Below are positions 35,149-43,521 of a stretch of DNA of 64,000 nt, piece by piece; the first letter of the stretch is position 1; the number at the start of each line of letters is the position of its first letter. The translations under genes and the position numbers were made by a program. The notes under the pieces are model-generated. The model was not told where the DNA came from and did not search any database. It saw nothing but the letters and a program-made list of their open reading frames with translations. The DNA is from Aquibaculum arenosum (GTDB lineage: Bacteria; Pseudomonadota; Alphaproteobacteria; Kiloniellales; DSM-21159). The stretch covers positions 1 through 64,000 of the forward strand of contig NZ_JARHUD010000003.1 in assembly GCF_029222965.1 (NCBI RefSeq), in the 5' to 3' direction.

Positions 35149-36063
35149 TCAAGACGCGCGCTGCACCAGCGTACCGCTGCGCCCCTCCAGAATCGCCCGC
35201 GCCTCCTCAAGCCGGCCGATCCCGGCCATTCGGCCAGGGACGGCTGCGAAGCTGCTGGCCGCCTCCACCTTCGGGCCCATGGACCCGGCCGGGAACTGCA
35301 TGCGCGCCAGTTCATCCGGCGTGGCCCTGCGCAGCGGGCGCTGCTCGGCCGTACCCCAGTCGAGGAAGACCGCTTCGACATCGGTCAGCATGAGGAAGGC
35401 ATCCGCCTCCAGTTCACGGGCGAGCAGCCCGGCCGCGTGATCCTTGTCGATCACAGCCTCGACCCCTTCCATTTCGCCGGCATCGTTGCGCACCACCGGA
35501 ATGCCGCCGCCGCCGGCACAGACGACGATGACGCCGCCTTCGACCAGCAGCCGGATGGCTTCAATCTGTGTGATGCGTTTGGGCGCCGGTGAAGGGACCA
35601 CGCGCCGCCAACTGCCCGGCTTCTCCTCGACCAGCGGCCAGTCATGGGCGCTGCGCAGCCGTTCGGCGGCCGCGTCATCATAAACCGGGCCGATGGGCTT
35701 TTCCGGCTTCAGGAATGCGCGATCACCACGGTCCACCTCGATCTGAGTCAGCAGGGTCGCACAGTTTCGCTCCGGCGGCAGAGCATTGACCAGTTCCTGC
35801 TCGACCAGATAGCCGATCATGCCGACGCTCTCGGCCCCGAGAATATCAAGCGGATAGGGCTCCACGTCCTGATAGGCAGCGGCCTGCAGGGCCAGCAGGC
35901 CGACCTGCGGCCCGTTGCCGTGCGCCACGATGATCTCGTGGTCGCGCGCCAGGTCGGCCAGCGCCCGGGCGGCGTGACGCACATTGCTGCGCTGCACCTC
36001 GGCGGTCATGGGCTCGCCCCGCTTGAGCAAGGCGTTGCCACCCAGTGCAACCACGATGCGCAT
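35149..36063 (-). CDS. arcC: Carbamate kinase
   Basis: A 304-residue amino acid kinase fold enzyme that converts carbamoyl phosphate and ADP to ammonia, CO2 and ATP. MRIVVALGGNALLKRG at the start and AHGNGPQVGLLALQ (about 48-61) are the family hallmarks, as are VVCAGGGGIPVV and DKDHAAGLLARELEADAFLMLTDV. It is one base after arcB on the same strand and completes the arginine deiminase pathway, giving the ATP-producing step. Confidence 0.93.
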   Translation of the reverse strand: MRIVVALGGNALLKRGEPMTAEVQRSNVRHAARALADLARDHEIIVAHGNGPQVGLLALQAAAYQDVEPYPLDILGAESVGMIGYLVEQELVNALPPERNCATLLTQIEVDRGDRAFLKPEKPIGPVYDDAAAERLRSAHDWPLVEEKPGSWRRVVPSPAPKRITQIEAIRLLVEGGVIVVCAGGGGIPVVRNDAGEMEGVEAVIDKDHAAGLLARELEADAFLMLTDVEAVFLDWGTAEQRPLRRATPDELARMQFPAGSMGPKVEAASSFAAVPGRMAGIGRLEEARAILEGRSGTLVQRAS

Positions 36064-36064
36064 C

Positions 36065-37066
36065 TCAGCCCCCTATGGTGGCGGTCAGAACCGCCTTGAT
36101 GGTGTGCATTCGGTTCTCCGCCTGGTCGAAGACCACGGAGGCTTCCGACTCGAAGACCTCCTCGCTCACCTCCATGCAGTCGATCCCGAACTGCTGGAAG
36201 ATCTTCTCGCCGATCTCGGTTTCCCGGTTATGGAAGGCCGGCAGGCAGTGCAGGAACTTGGCATGGGGATTGCCGGTGGCTGCCATGATCTCCGAGGTCA
36301 CGCGGTAGGGCGTGAGCAGCTTGATCCGCTCCTCCCAGACCGAGTCCGGCTCACCCATGGAGACCCAGACGTCGGTGTAGACGTAGTCGCAGCCCTTCGC
36401 GGCCTCCTTGGGGTCCTCGGTCAGGGTGATCTTCGCCCCAGTCTGCTGCGCGATCGCACGGCAGTGATCGACCAGTTCCTGGTCCGGCCAGCAGGCTTTC
36501 GGTGCGCCAAGGCGCACATCCATGCCGATCTGCGCCGCCCCGGCCATCAGCGAATTTCCCATGTTGTTGCCGGCATCGCCCAGAAAGCAGAAGGTGATCT
36601 GCGAAAGATGCTTGCGGGTGTACTCGCGCATGGTGAGGAAGTCGGCGAGGATCTGCGTGGGGTGAAACTCATCGGTCAAACCGTTGTAGACCGGCACCCC
36701 GGCGTGGCGTGCGAGCTCCTCTGCCATGCTGTGCCCGAAGCCGCGGTATTCGATGGCATCATAGACGCGGCCGAGCACCCGCGCGGTGTCCTTCATCGAT
36801 TCCTTCTTGCCGATCTGCGTGCCCGTGGGCCCGAGATAGGTGACGTGCGCGCCCTGGTCGTAGGCGGCGACCTCGAAGCCGGTACGGGTGCGGGTCGAGT
36901 CCTTCTCGAAGATCAGCGCGATGTTCTTGCCTTTGAGCCTCTGCTGCTCGTAGCCGCCGTACTTGGCCTGCTTGAGCGAGGCGGAGAGCTTGAGGAGAAA
37001 GCGGATCTCCTGCGGCGTGAAATCGAGCAGCTTGAGAAAGCTGCGACCGTGCAGGTTCACAGGCAT
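36065..37066 (-). CDS. arcB: Ornithine carbamoyltransferase, catabolic type
   Basis: A 333-residue OTC that in the arginine deiminase pathway splits citrulline into ornithine and carbamoyl phosphate. It has the carbamoyl-phosphate motif [27 protein letters not shown], the DEFHPTQ loop and the ornithine-binding [15 protein letters not shown]. The length and the HCLPAFH form fit the catabolic arc family more than biosynthetic ArgF. Eleven bases after arcA and one base before arcC, so clearly an operon. Confidence 0.93.
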   Translation of the reverse strand: MPVNLHGRSFLKLLDFTPQEIRFLLKLSASLKQAKYGGYEQQRLKGKNIALIFEKDSTRTRTGFEVAAYDQGAHVTYLGPTGTQIGKKESMKDTARVLGRVYDAIEYRGFGHSMAEELARHAGVPVYNGLTDEFHPTQILADFLTMREYTRKHLSQITFCFLGDAGNNMGNSLMAGAAQIGMDVRLGAPKACWPDQELVDHCRAIAQQTGAKITLTEDPKEAAKGCDYVYTDVWVSMGEPDSVWEERIKLLTPYRVTSEIMAATGNPHAKFLHCLPAFHNRETEIGEKIFQQFGIDCMEVSEEVFESEASVVFDQAENRMHTIKAVLTATIGG

Positions 37067-37077
37067 GGTGTGCTCCC

Positions 37078-38304
37078 TCAGATTGGATCGCGGATCAATG
37101 GGCAGGTCATGCAGTGGCCACCGCCACGGCCGCGCCCCAGCTCAGCGCCCGGCACCGTGATCACCTCAACCCCCGCCTTGCGCAGCAGAGTGTTGGTGTA
37201 GACGTTGCGGTCGTAGCCGACGACCACACCGGGCTCGAGGGCGATCACGTTGTTGCCGTCGTCCCACTGCTCGCGCTCACGGACATAGGCGTCACCGCCG
37301 GTCTGCACCACGCGCAGCTGCTTGAAACCCAGCGCCTCGGCCACGACCTCGGTCAGCGGCCGCTCTTCCGCCCGCACGTCGATCCGCCCCGGCTTATCTC
37401 CCGGACGCAGGGAAAAGGCCTGAATGGCGTCCACCACACCGGAGAACACCGTCACCAGATCGCGGTCACAGAAGGTAAAGACCGTATCGAGGTGCATGCT
37501 GGCGCGCTCGATGGGCAGGCGACAGGCAATGACCCGCTTGGCCGCCCCTTGGGCGAAAAGCGCCCGGGCAATCTGTCCGGTGGCGTGCGCCGTCGTGCGC
37601 TCGCCCATGCCGATCAGGACGGTGCGATTGCCGATGGGCATGATGTCGCCGCCCTCGGCCGTGGCCTTGCCGAAGCTCTGATCGGGGTCGCCCCACCAGA
37701 CCGGGAAGCCGGCGTCACGGAAGTCGGGGTGGAAACGATAAATCGCGGCAATGTTGACCGTTTCCAGCTGCCGGGCGTTCCACTTCATGGGGTTGAGCGT
37801 CACCCCCTCGTAGATCCAGCAGGTCGTGTCCCGGGTGAAGAGGTGGTTGGGCAGGGGCGGCAGGATGAATTCCTCCGGTGCCAGCACCGCGGCCACCACA
37901 CTGTCGGCCGCCACCGGCAGTTCCGCCTTGCTCATCCCGCCGATGAGCAGACCCGAGAGCCGGTCGGCATCCATTTCCATCAGGTAGGCGTGGAGATCGT
38001 CAGCCAGGCCGACGCCGACCCTGTTGTCATTCACCCGGCGGTCGAGCAGCCAGCGCCGGGCGTCCGGGATCTTCATGGTCTCGGTCAAAAGCTCGCGCAG
38101 AAAGACCACCTCAACCCCTCGGTGGCGCATGGCATCGACAAAGGTGAGGTGCTCCACCCGAGCCTGCTTGACCCAGATCACGTCGTCGAACAGCAACGCC
38201 TCCCGGTTCGCGGGCGTCAGCCGGGCCAGCGCCGTGCCGGGGCGGTGCACCAGGACGCGGCGCAGCTTTCCAACTTCCGAGTGTACGCCATAGGTCTGTG
38301 CCAT
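37078..38304 (-). CDS. arcA: Arginine deiminase
   Basis: A 408-residue guanidino hydrolase that turns arginine into citrulline and ammonia. It opens [19 protein letters not shown], contains [33 protein letters not shown]-like [10 protein letters not shown] with catalytic His, and ends with the catalytic-Cys motif [16 protein letters not shown]. All usual residues are present. Expression probably rises in low oxygen, since an FNR/Anr-like box lies upstream of the operon's first gene. Confidence 0.94.
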   Translation of the reverse strand: MAQTYGVHSEVGKLRRVLVHRPGTALARLTPANREALLFDDVIWVKQARVEHLTFVDAMRHRGVEVVFLRELLTETMKIPDARRWLLDRRVNDNRVGVGLADDLHAYLMEMDADRLSGLLIGGMSKAELPVAADSVVAAVLAPEEFILPPLPNHLFTRDTTCWIYEGVTLNPMKWNARQLETVNIAAIYRFHPDFRDAGFPVWWGDPDQSFGKATAEGGDIMPIGNRTVLIGMGERTTAHATGQIARALFAQGAAKRVIACRLPIERASMHLDTVFTFCDRDLVTVFSGVVDAIQAFSLRPGDKPGRIDVRAEERPLTEVVAEALGFKQLRVVQTGGDAYVREREQWDDGNNVIALEPGVVVGYDRNVYTNTLLRKAGVEVITVPGAELGRGRGGGHCMTCPLIRDPI

Positions 38305-38316
38305 CGTTGAGGCTCC

Positions 38317-39750
38317 TTAGAACAGGGCGGCGAGACTGAGGCACGCCATGATGATGACGGTCAGTATCAGCAGCAGCGGCCACATAAAGCGCAGCCAGCG
38401 CTCATAAGGCAGGCGGGCAATCGCCAATCCCCCCATGACGACGGCGAAGGTGGGGTTGATCAGGTTCACCAGGCCATTGGCGGACTGATAGGCCGTGACC
38501 ACGAGGTGGCGACCAACGCCGGCGAAATCCGCGACCGGTGCCAGGATTGGCATGCTGAGCACCGCCAGGCCCGAGGATGAGGGCACGAAGAAGGACAGCC
38601 CCACCTCCAGCCAGTAGATGACGTTGATGAACATCACCTCGGAGAGTCCGGACACCGCCAGTTCGGCCGAGTGCAGGATCGTGTCGGTGATCCGGCCATC
38701 GTCCATGACCACGACGATGCCGCGGGCCAGGCCGATGATCAGCGCCACACCGACAAGGTCCCGAACCCCGGATAGGAAGGACTCGACAAACTGCTCCTCG
38801 CCAGGGCGTGCGATCAGGCCGACCAGAATGGCAGCCCCCAGGAAGAGCGCCGTCATCTCGCCCATCCACCAGCCCGCGAAAAGAACACCCCAGACCATGA
38901 CCGCAAAGGTCAGGCCAAAGATGGCCAGCACGATCTTGTGCAGCCCGGTGAACTCGGGGTTCTCCTCCTGGTCGCGGGGCACGAGGAAGTGGCGCTCATG
39001 CTCCTGCTTGCGGTCATAGACCAGAGAGCGAGACGGATCGGCGCGGACCTGTTCGGCGTAGCGCATGACATAGAGGACGCAGCCCAACCAGCAGAGCCCC
39101 AGGATGACGAAGCGCAGCACAATGCCCTGAGTAAAGGGAATGCCAGCGGCGTCCGCCGCGATAACCGTGGCGAAGGCGTTCACCGTCGATCCCAGAACGC
39201 CGACGCCGGCCCCTAACAGAATCACCGCCACGGCCGTGACCACGTCATAGCGCGCCGCCAGCATGATTGGGATGAGCAGGGGGTAGAAGGCCAGCGTCTC
39301 TTCGGCCATGCCGTAGGTGGTGCCGCCGAAGGCAAAGAGGCCCATGAGAACGGGAATCATCCACTTCTCTCGCCCGCGCAGCGACAGCATGGCTCGCTCG
39401 ATCCCGGTGGTGATCGCCCCGGTTGCGGTCACGACGCCGATGAAGCCGCCGATGATGAGCACGAAGAGTGCGACGTCGATGGCATTGGCCTCGTAGCTGA
39501 CCGGGTCATAGAGCCCGGCGATGGGCGCCATGAGAACGTCGATCAGGCCTTGCGGGTTCGCCTCCGCTTCGGAATAGGTCCCGGCCAGCGGGGCATCTCG
39601 GCCGAGTTCCTCGTTGTAGGCGCGCTCATACTGGCCCGCGGGGATGATCCAGGTGAGAATGGCCACCAGGATGATGAGGCCGAAGAGGATGCTGTAGGCC
39701 GTAGGAAACCTCGGGCCGCGTTTTTCCGTTCCTTCGCTGGACTGCGCCAT
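38317..39750 (-). CDS. YfcC/DcuC-type carrier, probable arginine-ornithine transporter of the arc operon
   Basis: A 477-residue carrier with about twelve hydrophobic segments. The YfcC family features include FPTAYSILFGLIILVAILTWIIPAGQYER near the N-terminus, GGTTYGMAEETLAFYPLLIPIMLA and SSSGLAVLSMPILAPVADFAGV near the C-terminus. YfcC proteins replace ArcD next to arcABC in several species and are thought to exchange arginine and ornithine. The start ATG 39750 follows AGGGAGGG; an upstream frame adds 17 residues. It leads the operon with 12 bases to arcA. Confidence 0.85.
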   Translation of the reverse strand: MAQSSEGTEKRGPRFPTAYSILFGLIILVAILTWIIPAGQYERAYNEELGRDAPLAGTYSEAEANPQGLIDVLMAPIAGLYDPVSYEANAIDVALFVLIIGGFIGVVTATGAITTGIERAMLSLRGREKWMIPVLMGLFAFGGTTYGMAEETLAFYPLLIPIMLAARYDVVTAVAVILLGAGVGVLGSTVNAFATVIAADAAGIPFTQGIVLRFVILGLCWLGCVLYVMRYAEQVRADPSRSLVYDRKQEHERHFLVPRDQEENPEFTGLHKIVLAIFGLTFAVMVWGVLFAGWWMGEMTALFLGAAILVGLIARPGEEQFVESFLSGVRDLVGVALIIGLARGIVVVMDDGRITDTILHSAELAVSGLSEVMFINVIYWLEVGLSFFVPSSSGLAVLSMPILAPVADFAGVGRHLVVTAYQSANGLVNLINPTFAVVMGGLAIARLPYERWLRFMWPLLLILTVIIMACLSLAALF

Positions 39751-39848
39751 CGGTCCCTCCCTGAAAACTTGTACAACGACGGGCGACCCTTCGCGCCGCA
39801 CGCAGCCGGGCCGCCCGCAGCGTTGAGGCTAACAGAGTCAGCCACTGA

Positions 39849-39870
39849 CCCTTTGCGGTAGATCAAAGGG
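39849..39870. promoter_or_regulatory. FNR/Anr-like box upstream of the arc operon
   Basis: CCCTTTG (39849-39855) and CAAAGGG (39864-39870) form a perfect 7-bp inverted repeat with an 8-base spacer. Inside it, TTGCG-GTAG-ATCAA (39853-39866) matches 8 of 10 bases of the FNR/Anr consensus TTGAT-N4-ATCAA. It lies about 100 bases upstream of the YfcC gene start and about 85 bases upstream of the divergent FMN reductase gene. Anr controls arc operons in Pseudomonas, which makes a similar role likely here. Confidence 0.6.
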
Positions 39871-39953
39871 AGGCAGGGGCCCTCGCGATGACCTGTTGCC
39901 AGGCGCCGGCGCGGCATGGGAGTCTGTCGTGCAAAGGCGCAAAAGGAGACCCC

Positions 39954-40505
39954 ATGACCACCATCCTCGGCCTTTCCGGCAGTTTGAGGCAGGCCTCCCT
40001 GAACCGGGCACTGCTGCGCGCCGCAGCGGAACTCATGCCGGAGGGCGCGACGCTGGACGTTCAGGGGATTGAGGGGATTCAGCTCTACGACGCGGATGTG
40101 GAAGCAGCCGAGGGCCTGCCGCCCGCGGTGGTGGCGCTCAAGCGCCGCCTCCGGGCCGCGGATGGGCTGCTGCTGGCGACGCCGGAGTACAACAATTCGA
40201 TCCCCGGTGTCTTCAAGAATGCCATCGACTGGCTGAGCCGCCCGCCGGGCGAGGTCTCCGCGCACTTCGCCGGCAAGCCCGTGGCGGTGATCGGCGCCTC
40301 ACCCGGCGGCTTCGGCACCATTTTGGCGCAGGGCGCCTGGCTGCCCGTGCTGCGCACGCTCGGCACCCGCCCCTGGTTCGGCAAGAAGCTCATGCTCGCC
40401 CGGGCCGACAGCCTGATGGACGAAACCCACAGCCTCACCGACGCCGCCGCCCGCGAGAAACTGTCGGCCTTTCTGGAGGGCTTCGTGGCATTCGTGAGGG
40501 AGTGA
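39954..40505 (+). CDS. NADPH-dependent FMN reductase (ChrR-like)
   Basis: A 183-residue flavodoxin-like reductase (NADPH-dependent FMN reductase family, chromate/quinone reductase type). It starts MTTILGLSGSLRQASLNRALLR, then TPEYNNSIPGVFKNAIDWLSRP (FMN-binding PEYNxxxPGxLKNAID motif) and GASPGGFGTILAQ. ATG 39954 has AGGAG a few bases upstream. It diverges from the arc operon, so the FNR-like box might also affect it. Confidence 0.9.
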   Translation: MTTILGLSGSLRQASLNRALLRAAAELMPEGATLDVQGIEGIQLYDADVEAAEGLPPAVVALKRRLRAADGLLLATPEYNNSIPGVFKNAIDWLSRPPGEVSAHFAGKPVAVIGASPGGFGTILAQGAWLPVLRTLGTRPWFGKKLMLARADSLMDETHSLTDAAAREKLSAFLEGFVAFVRE

Positions 40506-40576
40506 GGGGGAGAAGCAGATAGCCCAGGGCGAAGGGCAGCATTGCCTCATGTTGTAAAAGCGCAGGCTCCTCTAAC

Positions 40577-40589
40577 GGGGGGGGGGGGG
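40577..40589 (+). repeat. G13 homopolymer in the space before ugd
   Basis: Thirteen consecutive G residues lie in the 253-base intergenic space between the FMN reductase stop and the ugd start, about 170 bases before ugd. A tract this long is unusual in an intergenic region and could vary in length by slippage. Apart from this, no gene or clear promoter was seen in the space. Confidence 0.85.
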
Positions 40590-40758
40590 TGACCAGCGCT
40601 ATGAATTTCCCCTACCTCTCTGCGGGAGCATCGTTATGCTTGCCTTCCGCCATAGGACGGGCCCGTAGCAAAGGGTTCTCGTGGGCCGCTCGCTCAGCGC
40701 ATACAGGAGATTGAGCACCCGTGACGGGATATTGTAGCCAGAAAGGGACCTGCGCAGC

Positions 40759-42123
40759 ATGAAGATCGCCATGATTGGCACCGGTTATGTCGGACTCGTC
40801 TCCGGCGTCTGCTTTTCCGATTTCGGCCACGAGGTGGTCTGCATCGACAAAGATCCGGCCAAGATCGCCCGCCTGGAGAAGGGCGAGGTGCCGATCTTTG
40901 AGGCGGGGCTGGATGCGGTGATGGCCCGCAATGTGGAGGCCGGGCGGCTTTCCTTCACCGCCGACACCACCCGCGGCGTCGCCGGGGCCGATGCGGTCTT
41001 CATCGCGGTCGGCACGCCCAGCCGCCGCGGCGACGGCCATGCCGACCTCAGCTATGTGCTGGCGGCCGCCGAGTCGGTGGGCCGGGCGCTCACCGGCTAT
41101 GCGGTGGTGGTGACCAAGTCCACCGTCCCTGTCGGCACGAACCGCAAGGTGGCCGAGGCGATCCGCGCCGTGGCGCCCGAGGCCCGGTTCGACGTCGCCT
41201 CCAATCCCGAGTTCCTGCGCGAGGGTGCGGCGATCGACGATTTTATGCGACCCGACCGTGTGGTGGTCGGCGTCGAGTCGGAGCGTGCGCGCGAGGTGAT
41301 GCAGCAGGTCTACCGCCCTCTCTACCTGCGCGACTTCCCGATCGTCTACACCGACCTGGAAAGCGCGGAGATGATCAAGTACGCGGCCAATGCCTTCCTC
41401 GCGACCAAGATCAGCTTCATCAACGAGATCGCCGCACTGTGCGAACGGGTCGGCGCCGACGTTAAGGCCGTGGCCAAGGGCATCGGGCTGGACGGGCGCA
41501 TCGGCAACAAGTTCTTGCACGCCGGGCCCGGCTACGGCGGCTCCTGCTTTCCCAAGGACACCCGCGCGCTCGCCCGCATCGGGCAGGAGCATGGCGTGCC
41601 TCAGCGCCTGACCGAGGCGGTGATCGCCGTCAATGACGAGGTCAAGCGCCGCATGGTGGAGAAGGTCTGCGAGCTCTGCGGCGGCTCGGTCAACGGCAAG
41701 GCGGTGGCGGTGCTGGGCGTCACCTTCAAGCCCAACACCGACGACATGCGCGAGTCCCCGGCGCTGACCATCGTGCCGGCGCTGGTGGGCGGCGGTGCCC
41801 GGGTGCGGGTGGTCGACCCGCAAGGCCGCCGCGAGGGCGAGGCACTGCTGCCGGGCGTCACCTGGGAGAGCGACCCCTATGTGGCGGCCGAAGGGGCGGA
41901 GGCTCTCATCATCATCACGCCGTGGAACGAGTTCCGCGCTCTCGACTTGGGCCGCCTCGCGGAGGGCATGGCCGTGCCGCGCATGGCCGACCTGCGCAAC
42001 ATCTATGAGCCGCGGGACGTCTACGAGGCAGGCTTCCTCAGTTACGTGTCCGTCGGGCGCAGCCTGGACCGGTCGCAGTTCCTTCCTGATGCAGAGCAGA
42101 AACGCGCCGCTTCCGCGGAGTGA
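40759..42123 (+). CDS. ugd: UDP-glucose 6-dehydrogenase
   Basis: A 454-residue NAD-dependent dehydrogenase oxidising UDP-glucose to UDP-glucuronate. It starts with MKIAMIGTGYVGLVSGVCFSDFGHEVVCIDKD (dinucleotide binding), has VGTPSRRGDGHADLSYV and the catalytic cysteine in GPGYGGSCFPKDT, and ends with a C-terminal UDP-binding domain containing AVLGVTFKPNTDDMRESP. It supplies the substrate of the UDP-xylose synthase at 7347-8351. The gene is followed by a strong hairpin and a convergent methyltransferase gene. The G13 tract lies upstream. Confidence 0.95.
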   Translation: MKIAMIGTGYVGLVSGVCFSDFGHEVVCIDKDPAKIARLEKGEVPIFEAGLDAVMARNVEAGRLSFTADTTRGVAGADAVFIAVGTPSRRGDGHADLSYVLAAAESVGRALTGYAVVVTKSTVPVGTNRKVAEAIRAVAPEARFDVASNPEFLREGAAIDDFMRPDRVVVGVESERAREVMQQVYRPLYLRDFPIVYTDLESAEMIKYAANAFLATKISFINEIAALCERVGADVKAVAKGIGLDGRIGNKFLHAGPGYGGSCFPKDTRALARIGQEHGVPQRLTEAVIAVNDEVKRRMVEKVCELCGGSVNGKAVAVLGVTFKPNTDDMRESPALTIVPALVGGGARVRVVDPQGRREGEALLPGVTWESDPYVAAEGAEALIIITPWNEFRALDLGRLAEGMAVPRMADLRNIYEPRDVYEAGFLSYVSVGRSLDRSQFLPDAEQKRAASAE

Positions 42124-42134
42124 AGCACGGCAAG

Positions 42135-42174
42135 CGCCGCCCCGGCTCCCTCGCGCAGGGAAGTCGGGGCGGCG
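42135..42174. terminator. GC-rich hairpin between convergent ugd and methyltransferase genes
   Basis: A 10-bp stem CGCCGCCCCG (42135-42144) with CGGGGCGGCG (42165-42174) continues, after a small internal bulge, into TCCCT/AGGGA (42147-42151, 42157-42161), enclosing a CGCGC loop. It is very stable, and lies 11 bases past the ugd stop and 55 bases before the end of the convergent gene. A long U tract is lacking on the ugd side; TTTTTC occurs only 20 or more bases later, so bidirectional termination is likely but not classical. Confidence 0.55.
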
Positions 42175-42229
42175 AAGAGCCAGCGCAGTTTCCGTTTTTC
42201 TCAAGAGATACGCTGCACCGGCCTCCCCC

Positions 42230-43363
42230 TCACACCCGCGCGATGAACCAGACGTTCATGGGGTCGTGGGACAGGCGGTGGTGTTCGATGTCTTCGAAGC
42301 CGGCGGTGCGCAGGAAGCGCTCGGCGGTTTCCCAGCCCCACATGGTGCCCAGGCCTTCACCACCCTGACCGATCGAGATCGGGGTGCAGTGCACGGTGGA
42401 CACCGCGTAGAGCAGGGTGGCGAAGGGGAAGTCGCGGTTGTTCTCCAGCTTGGCCGAAGCGCCGATGTCCTGCATCAGGTAGAGCCCGCCGGAGCGCAAG
42501 GAAGCATGCAGGCCGCGCAGGAACGCCTGGGGGTCCTTCTGGTCGTGCACCGCATCGAAGCTGGTGATGAGATCCCAGCGGCCCGGCTCCACATAGCCGG
42601 TCAGATCCCGGGCCTCGAAGGTGATATTGGTCAGCCCCTGAGCCTCGGCCTCCTTCCGGGCGAAGGCGATGGCATCGGCGCCCAGGTCGTAGCCGGTGAA
42701 GCGGCTGCGCGGGAAGCGCCGGGCCATGGCCAGGAGCGCCGCGCCGCGGCCGCAGCCGGCATCCAGCACCTCGATGCCCTCGGCCAGACGCAGCGGCAGT
42801 TCCGGGGCCAGCGGCAGGATGTGCTCGAAGAGCCCGGCAGTTACGGTCTGGCCGCTGTCCTCGGCCATGATCTGGTGGAAGCAAGGATAGTCCCCGTAGA
42901 CCGTGCCCCGGCCGCTGCGGAAGTTCTCCAGAGTGCGTTCCTCCAGCCGGCCCAGGAGTGCGACATGCTGGGCATAGACCGCGAGATTGCCGAGCGCGCC
43001 TTCGCGGGTGAGCGAGGCGGCGTGTTCGGCCGGCAGGTGATAGCGACGGCTCTCCGGTGTGTAGTGCAGGATGCCGGCCACCACCATCACTGCCAGCCAT
43101 TCGCGCAAATAGCGCTCAGTCAGGCCGGTGGCTTTCGCAAGTTCTACACTGGTCACATCCGGTAGAGCGGCCAGTTGGTCGAACAGGCCCAGGCGATGGC
43201 CGTGGGCGATCATCACCGCGGCGGCGCCGTGGTCGAGCAGACTGGCGACGTGGCCGAGGAAGTCTTCCGCACGGGCCGCATCGTAGGTCTCAGCCACAGC
43301 GGCCAGGGCGTCGCTCGCCTCGGCCTTGCTGGTATCGACGGATAGCGTTTCAAGCTGTGCCAT
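42230..43363 (-). CDS. Class I SAM-dependent methyltransferase with N-terminal winged helix
   Basis: A 377-residue methyltransferase. The N-terminal part carries a winged-helix-like domain (DVTSVELAKATGLTERYLREWLAVMVVAGILHY, about 85-120), and the catalytic domain has the SAM motif IEVLDAGCGRGAALLAMARRFPRSRFTGYDLG, followed by DLITSFDAVHDQKDPQAFLRGL. Such proteins are annotated as rhodoquinone/S25 rRNA-like methyltransferases, mostly without a defined substrate. ATG 43363 has AAGGAA seven bases upstream; earlier starts add 27 residues. It diverges from a GlxA-type regulator, 158 bases away, which may control it. Confidence 0.85.
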   Translation of the reverse strand: MAQLETLSVDTSKAEASDALAAVAETYDAARAEDFLGHVASLLDHGAAAVMIAHGHRLGLFDQLAALPDVTSVELAKATGLTERYLREWLAVMVVAGILHYTPESRRYHLPAEHAASLTREGALGNLAVYAQHVALLGRLEERTLENFRSGRGTVYGDYPCFHQIMAEDSGQTVTAGLFEHILPLAPELPLRLAEGIEVLDAGCGRGAALLAMARRFPRSRFTGYDLGADAIAFARKEAEAQGLTNITFEARDLTGYVEPGRWDLITSFDAVHDQKDPQAFLRGLHASLRSGGLYLMQDIGASAKLENNRDFPFATLLYAVSTVHCTPISIGQGGEGLGTMWGWETAERFLRTAGFEDIEHHRLSHDPMNVWFIARV

Positions 43364-43521
43364 GATGTCATTCCTTATGGCAGGTTTCGGTGCGACAGCG
43401 CTTACACCCGCCGCCCGAACGGCCGTGAGAGAGGGAGCGGACAAGAAAGAGGGATATCGGCCAGCAGCACCCGGGTTATGGTATTAACTTGCCGCGTGGC
43501 GCCCACCCTCGGACACGCTTG

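Noticed and set aside
37114-38310. Plus-strand frame of 398 codons antisense to arcA
   Set aside because: Coincides with the arginine deiminase gene, which has all catalytic motifs; the antisense translation shows no family resemblance.
40612-42204. Minus-strand frame of 530 codons antisense to ugd
   Set aside because: Ugd on the plus strand is unmistakable; the opposite frame is a shadow produced by codon bias.
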